From Trichodesmium sp002260545 (GTDB taxonomy: Bacteria > Cyanobacteriota > Cyanobacteriia > Cyanobacteriales > Microcoleaceae), in NCBI RefSeq assembly GCF_050016015.1, contig NZ_JBNHEQ010000178.1, positions 1 through 64,000 on the forward strand: 64,000 nt of DNA. The letters are read 5' to 3'. A program made the translations under genes and the position numbers. Below are positions 8,932-17,657 of this stretch, piece by piece. The notes under the pieces were generated by a model. It saw only the letters and a program-made list of their open reading frames with translations, did not search any database and was not told the origin of the DNA. Numbering within the stretch: the first letter of the stretch is position 1; the number at the start of each line of letters is the position of its first letter.

Positions 8932-9610
8932 TATCTCAGCTAAGGGCAGATTTTTCCTGACTCTTAAATATGGATAGTCTCAAAATTTTCCACTTTGGGN
9001 NNNNNNNNNNNNNNNNNNNNNNNNNNNNNNNNNNNNNNNNNNNNNNNNNNNNNNNNNNNNNNNNNNNNNNNNNNNNNNNNNNNNNNNNNNNNNNNNNNNT
9101 GATAATTTTCCCGAAAATGTCTAAGTCTAGTTGGGAGAGATATATCTGGCAAAGGCAGATTTTTCCTGACTCTTAAATATGGATAGTCTCAAAATTTTCC
9201 ACTTTGGGAATTTGAGAGAAAATTTGATAATTTTCCCGAAAATGTCTAAGTCTAGTTGGGAGAGATATATCTGGCAAAGACAAATTTTTCCTGACTCTTA
9301 GATATAGATAGTCTCAGAAATTTCCATATTAAATTTTACTCCTGAGAAAGCTGCTAAATTTTTAGCGATCGCTCATTAACTAAGATTTTTTCAGATCGTA
9401 ATAGTCACAAAAACTGATAATTTACTCCTACTAACTCTGTCATTAATATCAAATACAAAAATAACTCGCTTCGGAATCAAGTTTTCTCCTGAAGTTGGGA
9501 GTGTGGAAGAGGTTTAGATAAAAGGGTTTGGAGACCAAACCCCTACTAAAAATTGATATAAGTTCAAATATTTCTACTATTTATCTAAGATTTATTTCCC
9601 CAACCTCCTG
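8932..9610. repeat. 125-bp tandem repeat containing a 100-N assembly gap
   Basis: A 125-bp unit occurs at 8945-9153 (interrupted by Ns 9000-9099), 9154-9278, and as a diverged partial copy from 9279 to about 9330. In the first copy 55 bases precede and 54 bases follow the Ns. The complete copy shows that 16 bases (aatttgagagaaaatt) belong between them. The true gap is therefore 16 bases plus a multiple of 125, and the 100 Ns are a placeholder. The remainder (9331-9610) holds one HIP1 site and the palindrome at 9523-9542 but no gene. Confidence 0.9.
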
Positions 9611-12600
9611 TTAAAAAACAACTCCATCAACAGCATCATTAACTTCTGTCAAAAAAGCCAAAGCATTAAACTCAATACTTTCTGTCATCTGAGGAAAAAT
9701 TGCCAAACTTCCCAAGGCTTCATCGCCAATAATATTTTCATAAGGGTCTAATTTTAAACTTAAATTACTACTATCTTTATCCTGTTTTTCAAACCTGGAA
9801 AAATGGAAAAAAGTCAGATATTGAAGAATATCATTTTTCAATGAACTATCATAAACCAAACCTTGCCGAATATCCTCATCATCCATTACTCCAGAATAAT
9901 ATCTTCCTAACAGAGTAGAATAGGAAATAACGCCATTATAAAATCGCTCATCTTCCATTTTTTTCCCACCCACAGGAATTCCATTACTAAACAAATTGAA
10001 AAATACCACTGATTTTTGACTACTATCTTCAGCAATATTCATTAATTGTCTAGTGTCTTGAATATACAAGGATTTTACTCCTATTTTTTTGATTTTTTCC
10101 ATTTTTCGGACATAATATTTATCAAAAAGTACAGGATATATTTTAATGTCATCTCGGTTTTGCTTCATCGTCTTAATAATAGTAGGTGACATAAAATATA
10201 GTCTTTCTTCCTCTTCTTGTTGAGTAATATGTAATTTACTGGTATAAGGTGCTTGTGCCACATATAAAAAGTGTTGATATCCTTCTAAGCAAAGTTCGCT
10301 AATTTTATCCATTAAAACAGGTGGTTCTTCATACATCTTTCGGAGTTGATAGTTATCAAAAAATTTAGTCAAAGGTTGAATTTTTACACTGCCATTTTCT
10401 AACCGTTGAATAGTTATTACTTCTCCAAATAAATTGGCAATTCTATCTTTACGATTTTGACTACCTGTTCTAGAATCGCTCAGTTTGCTAGAGACAATAA
10501 TAATTGCCAGTTTGTCTAATAAAGTAGAGTCAGAATTATGATTAAAGCTAAACTTTTTAGGCAATACAGAATATAGGGAATTTAAACCATTTCTAATATT
10601 GAAAGAACTAGGTGGTTTATTAACCCGGAAACCTTGAGAGTTACAGCGATATTTTTTACTAAAAATAAAAGCTAATGTTTTGGCAAGATTAGCCAGAAAC
10701 TTTTCAGCGGGAAAAGGATTTTCATGGGTTCCTTCATGGAGTCGCACCATTGGGATAAATAATTCTTTTTCTTCTCCTGAATATTGCTCTAATAAAATTA
10801 GTAAACAAAGATAAGATAACAATATCCAAGTAAAACGATAGATAAATGCTTGAGTCGAATTTAATTGATTTTTTCCTGATTTTAAACGTTCATTATTGTA
10901 ACTAAACAGCATAAATTTATATCCTTTCTGCACAAAATTTTCGTGATAAATTCGCCGACAAGTATCTGTATCAGGTATCCACATTACAGGCAATGTTTTA
11001 ATTCCTTCAACATCATATTCCCACTGAAAACTTTGGCGATCGCTTCCTTCAAAATAACGAATATCTTCTATCTTAATACTTGCAGGTAGTTGACAGACTG
11101 CTCGATTACTTACTCCTTCTTCAACCAGAAAAATATACCTCAGACATTTCTTATAATTCTCTCTTAAATCATCGTGAAAAAAATTACCTTGAAACAAACT
11201 ATCATCATCAGTTTTGATAATTCGTTTGTTAATACAAATTTCCCGTCTTTCTATACAGTTAGGTAATTTTTTCCCTCTGTCTAAAAAGTTTCTGACTAAA
11301 CCCCTTAATTTCTCGATTTTTTGCTTCACTCCATATTTCTTAAATCCTTCTATCAACCCCCGAAAAATCTTATCTTTTTCATCATCATTATCTCCTTTCA
11401 ATACAGGCAAAACATTTTCATCAAATTTAGGGATAGGCTTATAATTTAACTCATCATCGGAATGATAATTCTTTCCATTTGGATTTGGGCAAGAAAATAC
11501 AAAATAGTATAAAAAAGCTCGCGTCAATATTTTTCTTGCCCAAGTTTTCTTTTTCTCTGGATTAGCCTTTAACGCCTCATTTTCCTCAGAATTATTATGA
11601 GTAATTATCTCCAAATTATAATCAAAAACTTCTTTTCCACCCCTAGCTTGTACTTTCCCATCCAACTTCATTTTCAAACCCAAAACAAATTGAGTTTCTC
11701 CTGTTTCTCTATTTGTAGTTTCTCCCAAATTACCATCAATAATTGGAATAATTGGCAGTGCATCAAAAACTTCAGCACGGGCAAAAATATCCCGGTAATT
11801 AAAACTTTCTCCACCATAAGAAACATCATAATATCCATCAGCTTTAGACTCATCATTAATATATTGCTCAATTAATTTCAAACGCCGAATTAAATCTCTT
11901 AGATAAATGACTCCTGGCTTATCATTAGTCTCAATATTCTCTAATAAATGTTCTAAATATATAATTTTCGCTTCCTTTTTTAACTTACCTAACGTTTCCT
12001 CATCTACTAGTCTTTGCAGTTGGTTAAAATCTGAGTTTCTATCCTCAATTTTTCTTTCTAAAAGATGATAAATATCTTCAATATCTTCTGGGTCTTCGGA
12101 ATCAAAATTCTTTTGAATACTCCGTTTAATTCCTGTATCTAGCTGAGACTGAAATGCCGTAATATTTCCCACTGTAATTGTCAGTTTATGGAATTTTAAC
12201 AAAGAATTACTACCAGGAAGTTGAGAATCTAAAATTAACTCTTGTTTTTGCAAGTCTGTATATTTTTCATCAAAAGGATAAGATAAACCAAGCTTCTTAC
12301 CAGTCCCCTGAAAATCTGTTAAATTAACAATTAAACTATCGACAAAACTAGCAATATCTCCTATTCCTTCTGTAGATTCTAAATTAGTTATCAAATAGTC
12401 TTTTATTTCTCGTATTTGAGCCAAAAATCTTTCTCTGTCTACAAAATTTATACTAGCAACACGAACACCTTTCGTAGTGCTTAGAGGATTTTGAATATTT
12501 GTAGTAGCAATAGATGCAGCTACCTCATCAATATTTATCAGTAAACGTCGGCGGTCGGTCGATATTTTAAACAGATTTTGTTCTGGTAATTTCTTTAAAA

Positions 12601-12667
12601 TTTTTTCTAACAAACTGTCATAATTAACAGAAATTAGATTGTCACCTTCCCTTAATTCATTAACCAT
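9611..12667 (-). CDS. Very large protein of unknown function
   Basis: A 1018-residue soluble protein beginning MVNELREGDN. I recognise no domain: there is no Walker motif, no signal peptide and no convincing membrane run beyond one hydrophobic patch near residues 610-630 (FTWILLSYLCLLILL). It is rich in Lys, Glu, Asp, Asn and Ile like its neighbour, and AT-rich with host-like codon use. It lies upstream of the helicase-like gene on the same strand. Two such giants side by side, with no housekeeping gene between them, look like a two-component accessory module. Nuclease or sensor function would be speculation. The ATG at 12667 has no strong ribosome binding site. Confidence 0.6.
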   Translation of the reverse strand: MVNELREGDNLISVNYDSLLEKILKKLPEQNLFKISTDRRRLLINIDEVAASIATTNIQNPLSTTKGVRVASINFVDRERFLAQIREIKDYLITNLESTEGIGDIASFVDSLIVNLTDFQGTGKKLGLSYPFDEKYTDLQKQELILDSQLPGSNSLLKFHKLTITVGNITAFQSQLDTGIKRSIQKNFDSEDPEDIEDIYHLLERKIEDRNSDFNQLQRLVDEETLGKLKKEAKIIYLEHLLENIETNDKPGVIYLRDLIRRLKLIEQYINDESKADGYYDVSYGGESFNYRDIFARAEVFDALPIIPIIDGNLGETTNRETGETQFVLGLKMKLDGKVQARGGKEVFDYNLEIITHNNSEENEALKANPEKKKTWARKILTRAFLYYFVFSCPNPNGKNYHSDDELNYKPIPKFDENVLPVLKGDNDDEKDKIFRGLIEGFKKYGVKQKIEKLRGLVRNFLDRGKKLPNCIERREICINKRIIKTDDDSLFQGNFFHDDLRENYKKCLRYIFLVEEGVSNRAVCQLPASIKIEDIRYFEGSDRQSFQWEYDVEGIKTLPVMWIPDTDTCRRIYHENFVQKGYKFMLFSYNNERLKSGKNQLNSTQAFIYRFTWILLSYLCLLILLEQYSGEEKELFIPMVRLHEGTHENPFPAEKFLANLAKTLAFIFSKKYRCNSQGFRVNKPPSSFNIRNGLNSLYSVLPKKFSFNHNSDSTLLDKLAIIIVSSKLSDSRTGSQNRKDRIANLFGEVITIQRLENGSVKIQPLTKFFDNYQLRKMYEEPPVLMDKISELCLEGYQHFLYVAQAPYTSKLHITQQEEEERLYFMSPTIIKTMKQNRDDIKIYPVLFDKYYVRKMEKIKKIGVKSLYIQDTRQLMNIAEDSSQKSVVFFNLFSNGIPVGGKKMEDERFYNGVISYSTLLGRYYSGVMDDEDIRQGLVYDSSLKNDILQYLTFFHFSRFEKQDKDSSNLSLKLDPYENIIGDEALGSLAIFPQMTESIEFNALAFLTEVNDAVDGVVF

Positions 12668-13446
12668 ATTTTATCGCACCTTAGTTAATTGTATTTCTGC
12701 AATAATTTCCTGTATAATGCTGCGAAAAAGCTATCAGCTTGTAGGAGTGTCTGTTAACCCCTACTTATTATCACACTAAAGGAGAAATTAATCTCCAAGG
12801 ATAATTAAACTTCCAAATTAAATTAGTCATCAGCTAACCTTGGTGATTGCTTGAATATATTTAAAAGCTGTTTTGGTATCATTTAGGAAAAGCTAAATGC
12901 TAACTAGCTAAATTCTTACCTATTTCTTAATTATATATAGTAATCCTATTTTATTCGTGGTAAAAATCTTACTGCTTTTTAGGGAAAACTTAGCTGGTAA
13001 CACCTAAATGTTGGGAGTTTCAAATTTTTTATTTACTTTTTAATTAACTGCAACCTATTTAGGATTGCTATAGGTAAATTAACTGCTATTAAATGATAAA
13101 ATTATGGATATTTTATTTGTTTTTACCTAAAAATAAACCTATTTTGATGAAATTTTTTCCTGAATTTATGAAATTATACCCTTGATATTTTAACCAATTA
13201 ACTATTGTCAATACAAGTTTCTCGGTTTCTCCTATCTTAAAAAAAATAGCAAATTTGGTTCTCAAAAGTAGCTTTTTCAAATCCCTCTCTAATCTAACCA
13301 ATCTGGATTCCAAAATTTCTCAGAATAAAGCTTCTGTGTCAACCTAATTTAGGATAAATTTAAATCAAAAAATATGGCAGATTTAGACATATCAAATAAT
13401 CCAATCTGCCACGATAAACTTACGATTTTAAAATAACTTTATACAG
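12668..13446. other. Gap with one MITE-like element
   Basis: Holds the TATAGCAATCC-type element at 12936-13073 and otherwise AT-rich sequence. A 66-codon minus frame (13113-13313) has no recognisable homology and is not called. Confidence 0.5.
12936..13073 (+). repeat. MITE-like element, TATAGCAATCC family, copy 1
   Basis: About 138 bp with ends tatagtaatcc and ggattgctata. The interior (ttcgtggtaaaaatcttact, gctttttaggg, gggagtttca) matches the elements at 19420-19551 (inverted) and 27330-27465. This copy is the most diverged at its left end. Confidence 0.75.
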
Positions 13447-14457
13447 CTAACTTCTCAACTGAACAGGCATAATTAAATAAGTCATTTTCAACCCACCTAA
13501 AGGATTTAAAACCACTGGAGTTGTAGCAGTATTTAACTGAATAGAAATCTCCGAAGCTGAAGGAATAGCCTTCAAACCTTCAATCAAATATTTCACATTA
13601 AAAGCAATTTCTTCCGGCTCATCACTAGAAATTTGTGCTGCCATAGACTCTCTACCACTTCCCACATCTTGAGCATCCACAGATAAAGAAATCTCCTGAT
13701 TAACATTATCAATCGTACACTTCAAAATGTTATTTTTCTGGTCAGCTAAAACAGCAATTCTTTCCACCGCTCCTAAAAATTGTTTCCTATCCACATTAAT
13801 TTGATTAGTAAACTTATTAGGCAATAATTGTTGGTAAACTGGATATTGACCCTCCAATTTTCGGCTAGTTAAACGTTGCTCTCCCAACTCAAAAATTACC
13901 TGACTTTCATCAAATTTCAACGCCACAGAAGAATCAGATTTACCCATCCCAATCATTCGTTCAATTTCCCTTAAAGCTTTTGCTGGAATAGTTGCTTCAA
14001 ACTCTGCAACTTCCTCAAGCTCTTCAGTTTCTTCCTCATCCTCTGCTGTTACACTTTCAGTCTCAACTATTGCCAACCTATGACCATCCGTCGCAGCAAA
14101 TACTAAACCATCTGGTTGTACTTTTAAATTTACTCCCGTCAATACTTGTTTAGTTTCATCGGGACTTGTGGCAAACAAAGTTCCTTTCAAACCATTAATC
14201 AAAGCTTCCGGTGGTAAATTTACAACTTCCCCATCTTCCACATTAGGTAACTCAGGATATTCCTCCCCTCCCATACCTCTGACTTGATAACGTCCAGATG
14301 TAGAAGTAAGAGTAGCGATCGCTTCTCCTTCATCATCATCAATAGTAATATTACCGTCTGGTAGTCTAGAAACAATATCGTTAAATAATTTGGCAGGTAA
14401 AGTAAAACTTCCACCAGTTTCTACAACTGCTGGAAAACTGGAACGAATACCTAAACT
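13447..14457 (-). CDS. dnaN: DNA polymerase III beta clamp, exon 2
   Basis: Main part of the sliding clamp: 336 residues after splicing, starting SLGIRSSFPAVVETGG and ending YLIMPVQLRS. The frame continues upstream to 14508 as MGSEGEVRAVIHP, but those codons are intron sequence (domains V and VI), so that Met is not a real start. Joined to exon 1 the product is 387 residues, the usual clamp length, and the junction reads ...TGFDL/SLGIR... in phase 0 exactly as expected for cyanobacterial DnaN. The clamp encircles DNA and tethers replicative polymerase. Expression needs intron splicing. Gene order dnaN - origin - dnaA is conserved in many cyanobacteria. Confidence 0.93.
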   Translation of the reverse strand, partial: SLGIRSSFPAVVETGGSFTLPAKLFNDIVSRLPDGNITIDDDEGEAIATLTSTSGRYQVRGMGGEEYPELPNVEDGEVVNLPPEALINGLKGTLFATSPDETKQVLTGVNLKVQPDGLVFAATDGHRLAIVETESVTAEDEEETEELEEVAEFEATIPAKALREIERMIGMGKSDSSVALKFDESQVIFELGEQRLTSRKLEGQYPVYQQLLPNKFTNQINVDRKQFLGAVERIAVLADQKNNILKCTIDNVNQEISLSVDAQDVGSGRESMAAQISSDEPEEIAFNVKYLIEGLKAIPSASEISIQLNTATTPVVLNPLGGLKMTYLIMPVQLRS

Positions 14458-16658
14458 GTTAGAGTCGATGGGGTGTATTACCGCCCGCACCTCTCCTTCA
14501 GAACCCATCGTGCGACTTTCACCGCAATAGGCTCCTAGATAATCTTAGGCTTGTGGCCTTTTGCCCATGTGGATGTAATCGTGACATGACTCATGTACTG
14601 CTAAGAGATTCTTAGGCTTCCAATTGTCGTGATTGCCGTCGGTGTGATGCAGTTCTACCTTTTCGTTGCCGTCCAGGTAGTTTCCACAGTGTCCACATTT
14701 GTAGCCTTGCCGTTTTAGCGCTTTTTCTGTGTGCCCGTCGTAGAGTTTAGAGTTTCTTTTGCTCCAGTAAATAGAGTCTCCGTCATAGGGAGATTTGTTG
14801 CCCTTGACCATGACAAACTTATTTTCTGAATATGGCACCGCCGGAAATGCTTGCTTGACGAGTTCTATGGCTTCATTTTTACCTTTATTTTTATCTTTGA
14901 TAAAAGTCTTGAAGGCATCGTGGTTTAAGTACCATAGGCTAAACCTTGAACCGTCCATCCTGCAATAGCGGTGGTAATTCCTCCAGCCTCTAATTATTGG
15001 GCCTAGTTTCTTAGCTTTCGTGGCTGTGGCTAATACAGAATTATTGACTATGGTTTTAACTTTCTTGCGAAAATTTTCGTAGTTTTCCTCTGAGGGAGTG
15101 CAACGAAATTTTCCGTTTTTTTGCACCTTGAAGTGCCATCCCAAGAAGTCAAAACCTGCCGTTGTCCGTGTAATCTTTGTCTTTTCCGCCGATACATTCA
15201 TTCCACGCTTAGTTAGGAATTGCTGTACTTTTTCTAAAATCTTCTCAGCGTCGTCTTTTGGTTTGAGGAAAAACACCATGTCGTCCGCGTATCTCACCGA
15301 AGGATGGATATCCTCTATGCCATTTAATGCTATGTTGGCCAAGAGTGGTGATACTATTCCACCTTGAGGTGTTCCTTGCTCTGGAAATTCTGGTGATACT
15401 CCTGCCTTTAGGCATTCCCATAACCCCATTTTGATTTGTTGAGGAGCAATTACTCTCTTCATAATCTCATTGTGGTTAATTCTGTCGAAACATTTTTCAA
15501 TGTCTAATTCGATTACCCTTTTCTCGTAGCCTTTTACCCGACTTTTTAGGTTGTTAAAGACGAATTGTTGTGCGTCTTGTGTACTCCTACCGGGTCTGAA
15601 TCCGTAGCTTCGGGCATGGAATGTTATTTCGTGGGCTGGTTCTAGAGCATATTTGACAAGACATTGCCAAGCTCTATCTGCGATGGTTGGTATTTTGAGA
15701 GTTCTCATCTTCCCGTTCTTCTTTGGGATTTTCACTTCTCTTAGTCCTTGATGTTCCCAATTATTTGCTCTTTTTAGTTTCAGGACTAGATTGAGCCTTT
15801 CTCTAAAGTTTAAGGACTTTTTCCCATCTATCCCACAAGTTTTCTTCCCAGAATTTAGCTGAGTTACTTGTCGTACAGCAAGCATCCTTGCAGCGCGGGA
15901 CTTCAGCACCAGACGTTGGAGATTTCTGACTTTCCGGAGGTCTCCATTCTGCATGGCTTTGTAGATTCGTTTTTGGAGGCGAAACAGATTTTTCTGGAAT
16001 TTATTCCAGTTTAGGCTGCTCCAGTCTTCACTATGATTGCTCATGTGTCTAAGCATGCTCTCTTACTAAATTTCTCTACGCTGATTACCCTGCAAGCAAT
16101 TATGGCTTGCATCCTACCCGCTGGAAAGGTTTCCGTGCTTTCCCACCTACTCTGGTTTTCGACCTTTACTCCAGAGACTTTCTCAGCGTTTTTCTTCGTT
16201 CCGAATTGCAGATTGTTTTGACGGTTTAGGGCTATCCAATTCATCTACACGACCCCCAGGGAATGCGTCTATTGACTTATGATGACGCGGGGATTTCTCG
16301 TGTTCGTTCGGAGTGTTTTATTTGAGAACTCCGTTGGGTTTTAAGACGCTTTTTAAGGATATTCCGTAAAGTACCCATGCCGTCTCCCCATTACCCCCAG
16401 TGTGCCTATCTCTCTTGGCTCTGATTGGGGCCTGATGCCAGCTTCGCTCTGTCAGTGGAAAGGTCTGACTCGGCGTGGCCAGGTCGGGAGTTCGTTATCC
16501 CTTAACGAGCTGGGTTTTCACCAGCATCCGCAATTCAGTTATCTAACAGGCTCTTCTTTTGGTGGCCTCGCTTCTTGCAGGCTCTTCCTTGGTGGCCTCG
16601 TTAGACCCTGTTCATACCCCTTTAGTCTCTAAAGGCTCCTAACAGGAACGAATCGCAC
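14458..16658 (-). mobile_element. Group II intron in dnaN
   Basis: A 2201-base intron. The 5' end is GTGCGATT (first base at 16658), matching the GUGYG rule. The 3' end is ...CTCTAAC (last base 14458), matching the AY rule. Domain V near the 3' end reads GAGCC ... GTGAAAGTCGCAC ... GGTTC, followed by a domain VI-like stem. The encoded reverse transcriptase sits where domain IV is expected. Exon 1 ends TTGACTTA. The identical eight bases on the plus strand at 16272-16279 mean the intron RNA carries UAAGUCAA, a good EBS1 candidate. TAACAGG at 16544-16550 could serve as EBS2 against the exon's TTAACAGG. The element looks intact and potentially mobile. Confidence 0.93.
14545..16056 (-). CDS. Group II intron reverse transcriptase/maturase with HNH endonuclease
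   Basis: A full-length 503-residue intron-encoded protein. The N-terminal RT0/RT region contains NLQRLVLKSRAARMLAVRQV. RT blocks follow, with the catalytic YADD in SVRYADDMVFFLK near residue 255. The X (maturase) domain spans roughly residues 350-420. A C-terminal HNH nuclease has CGHCGNYLDG and ELHHTDGNHDNWKPKNL. All catalytic signatures are present with no stop or frameshift, so both splicing help and target-primed reverse transcription are plausible. Start could be Met1 (16056) or Met5 (16044). It lies on the same strand as dnaN and is carried in the dnaN pre-mRNA. The organisation resembles the chloroplast-like (CL) class. Confidence 0.95.
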   Translation of the reverse strand: MLRHMSNHSEDWSSLNWNKFQKNLFRLQKRIYKAMQNGDLRKVRNLQRLVLKSRAARMLAVRQVTQLNSGKKTCGIDGKKSLNFRERLNLVLKLKRANNWEHQGLREVKIPKKNGKMRTLKIPTIADRAWQCLVKYALEPAHEITFHARSYGFRPGRSTQDAQQFVFNNLKSRVKGYEKRVIELDIEKCFDRINHNEIMKRVIAPQQIKMGLWECLKAGVSPEFPEQGTPQGGIVSPLLANIALNGIEDIHPSVRYADDMVFFLKPKDDAEKILEKVQQFLTKRGMNVSAEKTKITRTTAGFDFLGWHFKVQKNGKFRCTPSEENYENFRKKVKTIVNNSVLATATKAKKLGPIIRGWRNYHRYCRMDGSRFSLWYLNHDAFKTFIKDKNKGKNEAIELVKQAFPAVPYSENKFVMVKGNKSPYDGDSIYWSKRNSKLYDGHTEKALKRQGYKCGHCGNYLDGNEKVELHHTDGNHDNWKPKNLLAVHESCHDYIHMGKRPQA

Positions 16659-16811
16659 TAAGTCAAAACCTGTTAACTCTAAACGTTGATTTTCTAAATC
16701 TGCTGTTAATAAAACATTTGCTAATACTGGGTGATTAGGTCGAGAGGGAACTGCACGACTAACTAAAGAAAGGTTACTACTTAAGTCACCTTGAGTACAA
16801 GTTAATTTCAT
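16659..16811 (-). CDS. dnaN: DNA polymerase III beta clamp, exon 1
   Basis: Exactly 51 codons, MKLTCTQGDL to ELTGFDL, ending at the GTGCGATT intron start. The sequence VSRAVPSRPNHPVLANVLL is typical of the beginning of cyanobacterial DnaN. Read without splicing the frame adds only nine intron-coded residues (VRFVPVRSL) and stops, so unspliced transcripts give no clamp. The residues KLTCTQGDLSSNLSLVSRAV begin clamp domain 1; the rest of the protein is in exon 2. Confidence 0.93.
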
Positions 16812-17657
16812 TGGAGTTTAGTTATTTATATAAGGAACTAGAGGCTTGTTCAACAAAACTCACCTCAGACTGAAATCCTAACATTCTTAACTTGAGTAAT
16901 CTAGATTTCTAACATGAGAGGAAAAATATCAGTAATAAAATCTCAAGTTAATATCTGTGGAAAATGTGGAAAACTCTAAAAAATCTTTACTATATCAATG
17001 ATTTCACGAATAAATACCCTGTGGAAAACCTGTGGAAAAATCTATTTTTGGGTCAAGAAAAAATTTGAGATTTTTGATAGCTTCAATTGTTGAGATACTT
17101 CAACCAGATAACATATTCTCTATTTCCAGTATTCATACTTAATATACTAGATCCAGATCTTAAGGTTCAGATTTGGACTCTTGCTATCTAATTTGAAATG
17201 TTTGAGGCCAATTTTATTGTAGATTTTATATTTTTCCACAAATTTTCCACAGGAAAAACAGTTTTTGCAAATCAAAAGTTAAAATTAATTATTTACTAAT
17301 TCCCAAAAAGCGTGAGCTACAAAATTCTGGGCTTGAGGGAACAGGGAAGTAAACATAAAAGTATAGCATCAGCTTACTGAGAAACGCGATATTCAATAAT
17401 TAATAATTACCTCTTATTATAAAGAAGAGGATTGACTAAAAAGATTTTTTTCTCCATGAATGGAGAGGTTTTATACCTTAAATTTTCGGTTATATAATGT
17501 AAATTTTCAAATATTGTATACTTTAATAAACCCGCTTTGAATCCACAACAACTACAAGTACATGTAATTTTTTCCTACCTATTTATGAGTCTAAACTCTC
17601 GACCAAATTTTTCTGTTTTACCTTCTAAAAATGTTCTGAATTTTCTTCAACCTATCA
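16812..17657. other. Putative chromosomal origin oriC
   Basis: This 846-base AT-rich region between dnaN and dnaA has six exact DnaA boxes of the cyanobacterial TTTTCCACA type. Four are inverted (TGTGGAAAA at 16956-16964, 16965-16973, 17020-17028, 17031-17039) and two direct (17232-17240, 17243-17251). The boxes come in head-to-tail pairs, with the inverted and direct groups facing each other across ~190 bases. The intervening sequence is AT-rich and could be the unwinding element. dnaA-dnaN intergenic origins are established in Synechococcus. The dnaA-proximal half carries a dispersed repeat (17391-17491). Confidence 0.8.
17391..17491 (+). repeat. Dispersed hairpin repeat R1
   Basis: Member of the R1 family: a TAATTAATAATTA tract, hairpin tacctctt...aagaggattg, T-rich run, second hairpin ctccatgaatggag, then the tail ttttataccttaaattttcggt. 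Other copies are at 23401-23543, 23936-24062, 28192-28320 (inverted), 35280-35432, 35690-35842 and 41172-41586. Confidence 0.75.

Noticed and set aside
8964..9176. Two frames crossing the N run
   Set aside because: They translate through Ns and tandem-repeat sequence; neither has a recognisable protein.
5122..12667. Assignment of the giant pair to a named defence system (for example pPIWI-RE, Hachiman or Druantia)
   Set aside because: Protein sizes and visible motifs do not match any of these well enough; left as unknown.
13113..13313. 66-codon minus frame (MESRLVRLERDLKKLLL)
   Set aside because: No ribosome binding site, no recognised family, AT-rich filler composition.
14458..14508. Start of dnaN at the ATG 14508
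   Set aside because: Those codons are group II intron domains V/VI; splicing joins exon 1 to the S-L-G-I-R codons at 14457.
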